Source: an uncultured Eubacteriales bacterium (lineage in GTDB: Bacteria > Bacillota > Clostridia > Christensenellales > Christensenellaceae). Taken from it: a stretch of 12,801 nt of DNA. Of the stretch, positions 6,395 through 12,801 are shown in pieces. The stretch spans positions 1-12,801 of the forward strand of contig UQXU01000050.1 in NCBI GenBank assembly GCA_900545085.1, given 5' to 3'. Made by a program: the position numbers and the translations under genes. A model generated the notes under the pieces. That model saw only the letters and a program-made list of their open reading frames with translations. It had not been told where the DNA came from and did no database searches. The stretch's first letter is position 1. The number at the start of each line of letters is the position of its first letter.

Positions 6395-7105
6395 TCAGCT
6401 TATCCATGCTAAGGTTTCATTTGATTGAAGGTTTTGCCATATCCCGTCCTTTTTTTCCGCTTTGCAGTTGTCCATCCCTGTTGCGCCTGTGCCGCTGCGA
6501 TATTTGCCGTAAGAGTAGGAAAGTGTATCGCCGCTTACTTCTGATTTAAGTGTGAGAAGGAGACCATTCTCATATGTGTTGTTTTTTATGATGCCTTTTG
6601 ATTCTAAATCTTTGTAAGTGGACAGAGAGTAGGACATTCCTGTTCCATATAGGTTAGATAAAATGTATCCCAATGCTTCTTTCTGACCGTCGGTGAGAGA
6701 AGACGAGCTGAAATCGAGAGCTATCTCTGAGATATCGTCGTTTAGAGCGGAATCTGTGTTCATGAGATCAGAAAAAGCGCTGTAGTAGAGATCGAGAAGC
6801 CCGTCTCCATCGTATACCAGCTCAGCCGAGGCGTTTGCGAACTGCCCGGGATACGTCTCGAGTACACCGTCGCAAGTGACTTTCAGTTTTGCGCCGGAGT
6901 GAAGCTCGCGTGGAAGGTTTCCGCGCTCAAGTGTACAAAGGCCGGAGTCTGTTATAACCAAAAGCGAGTCTCCGTTCTGATGCGCCAGCTCGACGAGCGT
7001 TTCGTTTTCTGCCGCGGAAGGCTCAACCGAATTATAAGGCTGAGCGCATGAGAACAGCGTTAAAGCAAGTATAAGAGGTATGCAGTAAAATAATCGTTTC
7101 ATCAT
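6395..7105 (-). CDS. Putative lipoprotein of unknown function
   Basis: A 236-residue protein with a lipoprotein signal peptide: MMKRLFYCIPLILALTLFSC, with lipobox LFSC and acylated Cys at about residue 20. It is expected to be anchored to the outer face of the membrane. The mature part is acidic and serine-rich, with no recognised domain. A helical middle part (DGQKEALGYILSNLYGTG) precedes a C-terminal part that looks like beta strands (SGDTLSYSYGKY). A reading frame extends upstream to 7273 inside ruvC. The start at 7105, or the adjacent ATG at 7102, is supported by GGAGG at 7116-7112 and by the signal peptide. It is the last gene of the ALDH-ruvC cluster, 67 nt after ruvC. Confidence 0.8.
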   Translation of the reverse strand: MMKRLFYCIPLILALTLFSCAQPYNSVEPSAAENETLVELAHQNGDSLLVITDSGLCTLERGNLPRELHSGAKLKVTCDGVLETYPGQFANASAELVYDGDGLLDLYYSAFSDLMNTDSALNDDISEIALDFSSSSLTDGQKEALGYILSNLYGTGMSYSLSTYKDLESKGIIKNNTYENGLLLTLKSEVSGDTLSYSYGKYRSGTGATGMDNCKAEKKDGIWQNLQSNETLAWIS

Positions 7106-7172
7106 CAGACGCCTCCGTTTTTTTGTTCTATAAATTAAGACGGTATGAGGTGCTGAAAAGTTCCATATTAAT

Positions 7173-7670
7173 TTATCTTTTGGCTCCCAAGCCTCGCGGC
7201 AGTCCTCTGCTCTGTGCGTGACAGATGGCGACGGCGACGGCGTCTGCGGCGTCGTCCGGCTTGGGGACGGCATTGAGGGCGAGTATTGTCTTTACCATGT
7301 ATTGCACTTGAGCTTTTTCTGCTCTTCCGTATCCGGTGACCGCCTGCTTCACTTGCATAGGGGTGTATTCATATAGCTTTTTGACCTTGCGGTATGCGGC
7401 CGTGACTAATGCGCCGCGTGCCTGAGCGACGTCTATGCCTGTGGTTACGTTCTTAACAAAAAAAAGCTCTTCAAAGGCGACTTCATCTGGTTTAAACATG
7501 TCTATGAGCTGCTCCATGCTGTCGTATAATATAGACAGGCGCTCGGGAAGGGGGAGACCGGCTTTTGTGTTTATCGTACCGCAGTCTATGAGCCGCATGC
7601 GCGGAGGAAGGTGTTCCAGCACGGCATAACCGGCTATGGCGAGCCCGGGGTCTATTCCTAGTATTATCAT
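7173..7670 (-). CDS. ruvC: Crossover junction endodeoxyribonuclease RuvC
   Basis: RuvC resolves Holliday junctions by paired nicks during recombination repair. The 165-residue length is normal. All four acidic catalytic positions are visible: D7 in GIDPG, E67 or E68 in AFEELFF, and D140 and D143 in PDDAADAVAVAICH. The DNA-contacting segment around residues 70-117 includes NVTTGIDVAQARG and KQAVTGYGRAEKAQV. AAAGGAT precedes the ATG. The gene follows the aldehyde dehydrogenase gene by 16 nt, so the two are probably cotranscribed. ruvA and ruvB, common neighbours in other bacteria, are not here. Confidence 0.95.
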   Translation of the reverse strand: MIILGIDPGLAIAGYAVLEHLPPRMRLIDCGTINTKAGLPLPERLSILYDSMEQLIDMFKPDEVAFEELFFVKNVTTGIDVAQARGALVTAAYRKVKKLYEYTPMQVKQAVTGYGRAEKAQVQYMVKTILALNAVPKPDDAADAVAVAICHAQSRGLPRGLGAKR

Positions 7671-7686
7671 AAATATCCTTTCGAGT

Positions 7687-9039
7687 TTATTTCATGAATT
7701 TGCGAAGCAGCTTTAGAGAGCTTTCACTTGAAGGCTGATAACGCAGCCTGATGTCCATACGTCCGCGCGTCAGGATGCTCTTGCTGTGAGAGAATGTGTG
7801 GAAGCCGTCTTTGCCGTGGTATTTGCCCATGCCGGATTCGCCGACGCCGCCAAAGCCCATGTGCGGCGTAGCTATATGCATTATGGTATCGTTTATGCAG
7901 CCTCCGCCGAAGCTGACTGTGTGCAATACATCGCGCACAGCTCTTTTGTCGTTGGAAAAAAGATAGAGGGCGAGAGGCTTATCTCTCCGGGAAACAAACA
8001 ATTTGGCGTCCGCTATGCTTTCGCACGGTATCAAAGGGAGAAGCGGTCCGAAAATCTCCTGTTTCATAGCAGGGCTTTGGGCAGAGCTGAGCAAAAGCGT
8101 TGGAGATATTTTAAGAGAGAGTTCGTCAAATGCTCCGCCGTATATTATTTCACTTTCGGGCATTAACGACAGTAGACGGCTGAAGTGCTTTTCGTTGATT
8201 ATGCGCGGGAAGGCAGGGTTTGATAAAGCGTCTCCGTACATTTCCTCGATTTGGCACTGATATTCTGCGGAGAATTGAGGTATGAGCCTTTGGGGGAGCA
8301 ATACATAATCGGGCGCTACGCAGGTCTGCCCCGCGTTCAGGCATTTTCCGAAAGCAATACGACGGGCTGCGAGCTTCAGGTCCGCTGTTTCGTCTATGAT
8401 ACAGGGGCTTTTGCCGCCCAGCTCCAGCGTGACAGGCGTAAGGTTTGCGGCGGCTTTTGAAAGCACAAGCCTGCCGACGGACGCGCTGCCGGTAAAGTGT
8501 ATAAAATCGAACTTTTGATCTAAGAGAGCGGCGTTTTGCTCACGTCCCCCTGTTATAACCGCAGCTGTATCGGGCAGGGCAGCGGTTATGATCTCCGAGA
8601 GAATACGAGATGAATGCGGAGAATATGCGGAGGGCTTTATCACTGCGCAGTTGCCGGCTGCTATGCAGGCGGCGAGCGGAGCTATGGTAAGGTTAAAGGG
8701 ATAATTCCAAGGGGACATTATAAGCGCGACTCCGAAGGGCTCATAAAGTATGCGGCTGCGCCCCGGGAAGAGCGTGATCGGCGTGCGCCTTCGCCGGGGT
8801 TTCACCCATCGCGGGAGGTGCTTTATAGCATAGTTGATTTCGGTTACAGCAATGCCGATTTCAGTCATGTATGATTCGAAGGCGCTTTTGCCTAAATCTG
8901 CGGCGAGCGCGTCGGATATATCCGATTCTCGTCTCAAAATTTCCTGTTTCAAGCTTTTCAGCGAGCTTATGCGCGCTGCGGTCGGGAGTGTTGCGCCTGT
9001 GCTGAAAAAATCTCTGAGCTTAGATATTGCGGTCTGCAT
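7687..9039 (-). CDS. Aldehyde dehydrogenase, class 3-like
   Basis: A 450-residue NAD(P)-dependent aldehyde dehydrogenase, oxidising an aldehyde to its carboxylate. The length and lack of an extended N-terminus match the class 3/fatty-aldehyde branch rather than the ~500-residue classes. Visible motifs are SPWNYPFNL (N112), cofactor-binding FTGS (182-185), LELGGKSP with general base E206, the nucleophile C240 in NAGQTCVAPDY, and EIFGPLLPL. The C-terminal region ends in basic and hydrophobic residues. AGGGAG precedes the ATG by about 10 nt. It is the first gene of the minus-strand cluster, with an extended -10 promoter 50-60 nt upstream. The physiological substrate is unknown. Confidence 0.93.
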   Translation of the reverse strand: MQTAISKLRDFFSTGATLPTAARISSLKSLKQEILRRESDISDALAADLGKSAFESYMTEIGIAVTEINYAIKHLPRWVKPRRRRTPITLFPGRSRILYEPFGVALIMSPWNYPFNLTIAPLAACIAAGNCAVIKPSAYSPHSSRILSEIITAALPDTAAVITGGREQNAALLDQKFDFIHFTGSASVGRLVLSKAAANLTPVTLELGGKSPCIIDETADLKLAARRIAFGKCLNAGQTCVAPDYVLLPQRLIPQFSAEYQCQIEEMYGDALSNPAFPRIINEKHFSRLLSLMPESEIIYGGAFDELSLKISPTLLLSSAQSPAMKQEIFGPLLPLIPCESIADAKLFVSRRDKPLALYLFSNDKRAVRDVLHTVSFGGGCINDTIMHIATPHMGFGGVGESGMGKYHGKDGFHTFSHSKSILTRGRMDIRLRYQPSSESSLKLLRKFMK

Positions 9040-9089
9040 AATGTTGAACTCCCTGAAATTTAATTTGTTTGCGCTGTTTCGCTTTGTAT

Positions 9090-9098
9090 ATTATAGCA
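9090..9098 (-). promoter_or_regulatory. Extended -10 promoter for the ALDH-ruvC cluster
   Basis: On the minus strand the sequence TGCTATAAT is a perfect extended -10 element. No good -35 lies at 17 nt; CTGACA at 9120-9115 is 19 nt away. It is about 50 nt upstream of the aldehyde dehydrogenase start and back to back with the plus-strand promoter at 9122. Confidence 0.7.
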
Positions 9099-9121
9099 TA
9101 TTCGCGGCTCATTCTGTCAGC

Positions 9122-9150
9122 TTGCAATGCTTTTCCCGTCATGGTATAAT
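9122..9150 (+). promoter_or_regulatory. Strong promoter for the structured RNA and downstream genes
   Basis: TTGCAA (9122-9127), a 17-nt spacer and TATAAT (9145-9150), with TGG before the -10 giving an extended -10. Transcription should start near 9157, over 200 nt before the next start codon at 9362. Confidence 0.85.
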
Positions 9151-9156
9151 GCCTTA

Positions 9157-9321
9157 TAACCGTGAACAGATGTCCCCCGCCTCTATAGGCGGCGGGTTCC
9201 GTCTAAGCCTTCAGCGGTGATTCAATCCACCGCTGAAGTTCGTTCACTTGTTGAATTACGGGGCGGTGCCCCTTATTGAACCACGATAGACGCACGCCTT
9301 GCAGAACGCGGATTAGTGCGT
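9157..9321 (+). ncRNA. Structured RNA of unassigned class (leader or independent ncRNA)
   Basis: Several helices can be drawn. P1: GTGAAC 9162-9167 with GTTCAC 9242-9247. P2 base: AGATG 9168-9172 with 9200-9204. P2 tip: CCCCCGCCT 9174-9182 with 9187-9196 and one bulged C. P3: an 11-bp perfect stem 9209-9219 with 9228-9238. P4: GGGGC/GCCCC 9260-9272. P5: ACGCAC 9290-9295 with GTGCGT 9316-9321. The P3 loop (9220-9226) is complementary both to TTGAAT 9251-9256 and to ATTGAA 9275-9280, giving two mutually exclusive pseudoknots. No long ORF with a ribosome binding site covers it and no T-tract terminator follows. It may be a long 5' UTR or a processed RNA. I could not match it to SRP RNA, tmRNA, T-box or the common riboswitches. 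A raiA-type RNA or a 6S-like RNA are untested guesses. Confidence 0.65.
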
Positions 9322-9361
9322 TTGGAGAAGGGAAAGATTCGATAGGGAAAGGAGCTGCGGA

Positions 9362-9706
9362 GTGAGGATAAATTCATCGACAAATTTGGACTATCGCGCA
9401 GTGGCAGCGATAGTTTATCTTGTGCCCGTGCTGGGAAGCGTAATTTTTCTTGCGTTGGATTGGAACAGAACTATTACGCGGGTTCACTGTTTGCAGGTGC
9501 TTTTGCTGGGAGTGGCTATGGCTGCGGTGCATGTTGCCATGAGCATACTGGCATGGATACCCATTATAGGCGTGTTGTTTACATCTGTGGACTGGCTGTG
9601 CTCCGTGGCGTATGCAGGACTGCTGATAGCGGGCTTCGTTGTTGCAATACGCGGAGATATACTGCGTCTGCCGGTGCTGTACAATATTGTAAAGAATATG
9701 GTTTAA
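9362..9706 (+). CDS. Small multi-pass membrane protein, DUF4870/Tic20-like
   Basis: A 114-residue protein with three or four hydrophobic segments (about 12-30, 42-63, 66-80 and 84-98). The arrangement of residues AAIVYLVPVLG, the HCLQVLLLG segment after the first loop, a central WIPIIG turn, and the end IRGDILRLPVLYNI all resemble the DUF4870/Tic20-like family of small bacterial membrane proteins. Their function is not established. GTG start at 9362 is supported by AAAGGAG 7 nt upstream. It follows the structured RNA and precedes icd by 27 nt, so the three are probably one transcript. Confidence 0.78.
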   Translation: MRINSSTNLDYRAVAAIVYLVPVLGSVIFLALDWNRTITRVHCLQVLLLGVAMAAVHVAMSILAWIPIIGVLFTSVDWLCSVAYAGLLIAGFVVAIRGDILRLPVLYNIVKNMV

Positions 9707-9733
9707 TAATATTTTGCCGGATGGGAGAATGCA

Positions 9734-10945
9734 ATGGAAAAGATAAAAATGAAGAATGTGCTCGTAGAGATCGACGGAGATGAAATGACTCGTATTATTT
9801 GGAAGGCGATAAAGGACGAGCTTATAACTCCGTTTGTCGAACTCAATACAGAGTATTACGATCTCGGTCTCAAAAAGCGTGACGAAACGCACGACCGGAT
9901 AACAGTGGACGCTGCGCGTGCGATAAAGAAACATAGAGTAGGCGTAAAATGCGCGACGATAACGCCTAACGCACAGAGAGTGGAAGAGTACAACCTTCAT
10001 GAAATGTACAAGAGTCCAAACGGAACTATCCGTGCAGAGCTGGACGGTACGGTATTCCGCGCGCCTATTATAGTCAAGGGTATATCGCCCACCGTGCGGA
10101 CATGGAAGAAACCTATCACTATCGCGCGTCATGCGTTTGGCGACGTATACCGTGATACGGAGCAAATCGTAGCGGGAAAAGGCAAGGCGGAATTGGTTGT
10201 CACAGACGAAACGGGAAAGACGACTCAGCTCGTACATGAATTTGGCGAAGAAGGCGGAGTTGTGCTTTCGATGTTCAACACGACGGAATCTATAAGCAGC
10301 TTTGCGAGAAGCTGTTTCACCTATGCGCTGGCGACCAAGCAGGATTTGTGGTTCTCGACCAAGGATACTATATCTAAGAAGTACGACCACACATTTAAAG
10401 ATATATTCCAAGAGATATACGATGCCGAATACAAAGAGGCATTTGAAAAAGCGGGTATAGAGTATTTTTACACTCTGATAGACGACGCCGTAGCTCGTGT
10501 GATTCGCTCGGAAGGCGGGTTTATCTGGGCGCTCAAGAACTACGACGGCGACGTAATGAGCGACATGGTTGCGACGGCGTTCGGCAGCCTCGCCATGATG
10601 ACAAGCGTGCTCACTTCGCCCGACGGGAATTTTGAGTATGAAGCGGCTCACGGTACGGTTACGCGCCATTATTATAAGCATCTCAAAGGTGAAGAGACTT
10701 CTACCAACTCTATGGCAACTATCTTCGCATGGTCCGGAGCATTGCGCAAGCGCGGCGAGCTGGACGGTACGCCCGAGCTTATGGAATTTGCGGACAATTT
10801 GGAGGAAGCGGCGTGCGGCGCTATTGAGAGCGGTATAATGACAAAGGATCTCGCTCTGATAACCGAGCTTAGAGATGTAAAAGTGGTAAACACGATAGAC
10901 TTCATACGCGAGATACGCGCACGTCTTGAGAAAAAATATATCTAA
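9734..10945 (+). CDS. icd: NADP-dependent isocitrate dehydrogenase, eukaryotic-like type
   Basis: It converts isocitrate plus NADP+ to 2-oxoglutarate, CO2 and NADPH, supplying 2-oxoglutarate for glutamate synthesis. The 403-residue protein aligns closely with eukaryotic cytosolic IDH rather than the E. coli type. Substrate residues fall at the same numbers as in human IDH1: S94 in SPNGTIR, R100, R109 and R132 in [10 protein letters not shown], with Y139. [28 protein letters not shown] (metal-binding Asp) and HGTVTRHY (NADP 2'-phosphate contact) are also present. GGGAG precedes the ATG by about 7 nt. It is probably cotranscribed with the small membrane protein upstream. No citrate synthase or aconitase gene is nearby. 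Confidence 0.96.
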   Translation: MEKIKMKNVLVEIDGDEMTRIIWKAIKDELITPFVELNTEYYDLGLKKRDETHDRITVDAARAIKKHRVGVKCATITPNAQRVEEYNLHEMYKSPNGTIRAELDGTVFRAPIIVKGISPTVRTWKKPITIARHAFGDVYRDTEQIVAGKGKAELVVTDETGKTTQLVHEFGEEGGVVLSMFNTTESISSFARSCFTYALATKQDLWFSTKDTISKKYDHTFKDIFQEIYDAEYKEAFEKAGIEYFYTLIDDAVARVIRSEGGFIWALKNYDGDVMSDMVATAFGSLAMMTSVLTSPDGNFEYEAAHGTVTRHYYKHLKGEETSTNSMATIFAWSGALRKRGELDGTPELMEFADNLEEAACGAIESGIMTKDLALITELRDVKVVNTIDFIREIRARLEKKYI

Positions 10946-10958
10946 AAAAGAGCTCAAT

Positions 10959-10991
10959 GGAGTGAGCGTTCAGCTCATTCCTTGTGCTTCT
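10959..10991 (+). terminator. Possible terminator after icd
   Basis: GGAGTGAGC (10959-10967) pairs with GCTCATTCC (10973-10981), one wobble pair, 5-nt loop. The following tract TTGTGCTTCT is only partly T-rich, so termination may be weak and some readthrough to the next gene is possible. Confidence 0.5.
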
Positions 10992-11034
10992 ATGCGTAAA
11001 TAATAAAAAGCGGTAATAAGGAGAAAAGAGAAAG

Positions 11035-11538
11035 ATGAAGCTTTATGAGCAGTGGGAAAATATAACTAACAGCTTTACCACACATGAGCAGCAGCAGGTA
11101 TTCTGGGAAGGATACTTTGAACAGGAAAAGGACATTTATGATAAAATACTCAATGCTAAGCGCACTCATTTAGAAGGCACAGTGGCGGATTTGGCGAAAG
11201 AGTATGATGTGGAGCCGCTGGTGTTCAGCTCTTTCATAGACGGCATAAACACAAGCCTCGAAACTGAGGTGGATTATAAAGAACTGGAAGAAGATACAGC
11301 CGTAGTAATGGATATAGTCTGGGAGAAGCTGTATTACAACATGCTGGATGCTAAGGCGAAATGGCTGTACACGCTGCCCGGCTGGGACGATATTCTCACA
11401 GAGGACAGACGCAAAGAGCTGACTAAAGAGTGGAGAAAAGCAGGTCAGGCGCACAGCGAGAAAATCGTGGGCAGAAACGACCCGTGCCCCTGCGGCAGCG
11501 GCAAAAAATACAAAAAGTGCTGCGGTAAAACCGCGTGA
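11035..11538 (+). CDS. SEC-C motif protein
   Basis: A 167-residue soluble protein. Its last 22 residues are a SEC-C zinc-binding motif, [20 protein letters not shown], with C151, C153, C162 and C163 (the last pair as Cys-Cys). This motif also ends SecA and occurs in many small proteins. The preceding 145 residues are acidic and mostly helical ([35 protein letters not shown]) and resemble stand-alone SEC-C proteins of Bacillota whose role is not known. AAGGAG lies 11 nt before the ATG. The TGA stop overlaps the GTG start of the next gene, implying translational coupling. Confidence 0.85.
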   Translation: MKLYEQWENITNSFTTHEQQQVFWEGYFEQEKDIYDKILNAKRTHLEGTVADLAKEYDVEPLVFSSFIDGINTSLETEVDYKELEEDTAVVMDIVWEKLYYNMLDAKAKWLYTLPGWDDILTEDRRKELTKEWRKAGQAHSEKIVGRNDPCPCGSGKKYKKCCGKTA

Positions 11539-11984
11539 CGAAAATTAAAGCTTTAATACGCAAATTCTGGGAGATGGAGGGGATACGATTTCTCTTTGTA
11601 AGCGGAGTGAATACAGTCGTTGGCTTTTTGCTTACGCTGTTTTTCGGAGAGGTGCTGAAGCTGCCGGATCCTCTTCCCGTAGTGTTTAACTACATTTGCT
11701 GTTCTCCGTTTGCGTATTTTATGCAGGCGCGTATCGCATTCAGGACGAAGATGGTGCTGCCGCGATATTTTGCATATCTGGGATCGAGCGTGCCGAACGT
11801 GCTTTTGCTGTCTGCGTTGACAAGCTTGTTTGAGTATCAGATAAAATTGCCTCATATTATCGGTTATGCTTTGAGTTACGTCATAGCTATTCCGCTGTTG
11901 TTTATTATGGTCAAGTTTATCGTACAGCCTGGCAGCGAAAGAAGAGCGAAAAGGCTTGCTAAAAAAAAGAATGATGATAAATGA
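11535..11984 (+). CDS. GtrA-like membrane protein
   Basis: A 149-residue integral membrane protein with about four hydrophobic segments (about 16-38, 46-64, 78-98 and 107-131). The first, [21 protein letters not shown], and the motif region [14 protein letters not shown] match the GtrA-like family. These small proteins are linked to export or flipping of lipid-linked sugars for cell-surface polysaccharide. The tail is strongly basic ([15 protein letters not shown]), so the C-terminus is probably cytoplasmic. The GTG at 11535 overlaps the upstream stop (GTGA) and lacks its own ribosome binding site. An ATG at 11574 is an alternative but would leave little before the first membrane segment. No glycosyltransferase gene is adjacent. 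Confidence 0.8.
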   Translation: MTKIKALIRKFWEMEGIRFLFVSGVNTVVGFLLTLFFGEVLKLPDPLPVVFNYICCSPFAYFMQARIAFRTKMVLPRYFAYLGSSVPNVLLLSALTSLFEYQIKLPHIIGYALSYVIAIPLLFIMVKFIVQPGSERRAKRLAKKKNDDK

Positions 11985-12010
11985 GGGCCGGCTTGGACGC
12001 CGGTCCTTTT
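11985..12010 (+). terminator. Terminator after the GtrA-like gene
   Basis: GGGCCGGC (11985-11992) pairs with GCCGGTCC (11999-12006), one wobble pair, 6-nt loop, then TTTT. It starts directly after the stop codon. Confidence 0.8.
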
Positions 12011-12081
12011 ATGCTGCGAATGTACAGTAAACCTAAACTATACGAACAGTAAAACTGTTTTAAATTTATATAAAAATACAA

Positions 12082-12132
12082 AAAATGTGGCATTTTGGTG
12101 AAAATGCAGTTGACTTTTGATACCAAAAATGC
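12082..12132 (+). repeat. Repeated AAAATGC elements in the XRE-cupin promoter, probable operators
   Basis: A heptamer occurs four times: AAAATGT 12082-12088, its inverse GCATTTT 12090-12096, AAAATGC 12101-12107 and AAAATGC 12126-12132. The second and third form a perfect inverted repeat with a 4-nt gap just before the -35. The fourth lies within the promoter spacer. This layout suits autoregulation by the downstream HTH protein, which is inferred rather than shown. Confidence 0.5.
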
Positions 12133-12138
12133 TTTAAT
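12110..12138 (+). promoter_or_regulatory. Promoter of the XRE-cupin regulator
   Basis: TTGACT (12110-12115), 17 nt, TTTAAT (12133-12138). An overlapping alternative -10 is TAATAT (12135-12140) with a 19-nt spacer. It lies about 80 nt before the start codon and overlaps the repeated AAAATGC elements. Confidence 0.65.
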
Positions 12139-12218
12139 ATAACCCGTGAGTTTAGTAACACTGGATTTAAAGTTCAGTATATGCCGCGCAGGCGAAACTG
12201 CGGCAGAAGGAGGGAAGA

Positions 12219-12752
12219 ATGCGGCTAGGAGAAAAGATACAGCATCTGCGTTTGAGATACGGCCTGACTCAGCAGGAGCTGGCGGACAGAGCGGAGCTTT
12301 CCAAGAGCTTTATTTCGCAGTTGGAGCGAGATTTGACTTCACCATCTATTGAGACGCTGACAGATATACTCGAATGTCTGGGGACTAATCTGGGTGAATT
12401 TTTCAGCGAGAGAGAAGAAGAAAAGATAGTTTTTGACGAAGGCGACATGTTTGTTAAGGAAGATGAAACAGGCAGTATAGTATGGCTGGTGCCGAATGCT
12501 CAGAAAAACGCACTCGAGCCTATCTTGCTGGTTTTGCACCCGGGGCAGAGCAGCGCGAAGCATGATCCGCACGAGGGGGAGGAATTCGGATACGTACTCC
12601 AAGGCATGGGCGTACTCGTCATGGGGGAGCGCAGCTTTAAAATTAAAAAAGGAAGCAGTTTTTATTTTAGATCAAGTAAGCTGCACTATATTGAAAACAG
12701 GGGAAAATCCGATTTAAAAATACTGTGGGCAGCCACGCCCCCCAGCTTCTAG
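12219..12752 (+). CDS. XRE-family HTH regulator with C-terminal cupin domain
   Basis: A 177-residue transcription factor. Residues about 4-61 form an XRE/Cro helix-turn-helix (LTQQELADRAELSKSFISQL is the HTH core). Residues about 103-174 form a cupin barrel with candidate metal ligands H115, H118, E122 and H156 (HDPHEGEEFGYVLQG), which may sense a small ligand. The architecture is that of PuuR-like regulators, which in Bacillota often precede polyamine transporter (pot) genes. GGAGG lies 6 nt before the ATG. The next gene begins 10 nt after the stop, so it probably forms an operon with it. Confidence 0.9.
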   Translation: MRLGEKIQHLRLRYGLTQQELADRAELSKSFISQLERDLTSPSIETLTDILECLGTNLGEFFSEREEEKIVFDEGDMFVKEDETGSIVWLVPNAQKNALEPILLVLHPGQSSAKHDPHEGEEFGYVLQGMGVLVMGERSFKIKKGSSFYFRSSKLHYIENRGKSDLKILWAATPPSF

Positions 12753-12762
12753 GAGGTTTGTT

Positions 12763-12801
12763 ATGACGCAAATATATGACAAGGGAAAAGAGCCGCTGAT
12801 A
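12763..12801 (+). CDS. Start of the next gene, cut by the window edge
   Basis: An ATG at 12763 preceded by AGGAGG (7 nt spacing) opens MTQIYDKGKEPLI and runs off the window. Thirteen residues are too few to assign a family. Because XRE-cupin regulators of this type often precede potABCD, a spermidine/putrescine ABC transporter ATPase (PotA) is the leading guess, from context only. Confidence 0.6.
   Translation, partial: MTQIYDKGKEPLI

Noticed and set aside
7106..7273. Upstream extension of the lipoprotein frame into ruvC
   Set aside because: It would overlap the conserved ruvC C-terminus and place a Pro/Ser/Arg-rich segment before an obvious lipoprotein signal peptide with its own GGAGG site.
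9374..10957. A 527-codon open frame on the minus strand opposite the small membrane protein and icd
   Set aside because: It is the antisense of well-supported genes, its product is rich in Cys, His, Arg and Tyr with no domain, and it has no supported start. It is a composition shadow.

Overview
The window looks like a chromosomal segment of a Gram-positive anaerobe, most likely a member of the Clostridia (Bacillota). The grounds are strong AGGAGG-type ribosome binding sites before nearly every gene, GTG/TTG starts used beside ATG, hairpin-plus-T terminators, a zinc-ribbon L33, the order rpmG-secE-nusG-rplK-rplA-rplJ-rplL, and an L10 leader with attenuator. Species cannot be read from the sequence. 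No tRNA, rRNA, CRISPR array or insertion sequence was found.

Layout. (1) 1-1293: an AT-richer accessory stretch with a possible gene tail, a secreted orphan protein (233-883) and a 68-residue membrane/coiled-coil protein (1042-1248), each closed by its own terminator. (2) 1339-5079: the ribosomal/transcription block. One promoter (1339-1367) serves rpmG, secE, nusG, rplK and rplA. A second (3862-3891) serves rplJ-rplL behind an L10 leader attenuator. Copies of an L1-binding-site-like RNA motif precede both rplK and rplA. The block ends in a terminator after rplL; rpoB does not follow. (3) 5093-7105 and on to 9098: minus-strand genes. An SDR/epimerase-like gene stands alone with an AT-rich palindrome upstream. 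A separate cluster runs aldehyde dehydrogenase -> ruvC -> lipoprotein, from an extended -10 promoter at 9090-9098 to a strong terminator at 6357-6379. (4) 9122-10945: a consensus promoter, then about 165 nt of highly structured RNA, then a small Tic20/DUF4870-like membrane protein and an NADP-isocitrate dehydrogenase of the eukaryotic-like type. (5) 11035-12010: a SEC-C motif protein and a GtrA-like membrane protein with overlapping stop/start codons. (6) 12082-12801: an XRE-cupin regulator with repeated promoter elements, and the first 13 codons of the next gene.

The most interesting items are the unassigned structured RNA at 9157-9321, the two L1-site mimics in one operon, the long acidic N-terminal extension of NusG, and the separation of rplJL from rpoBC.
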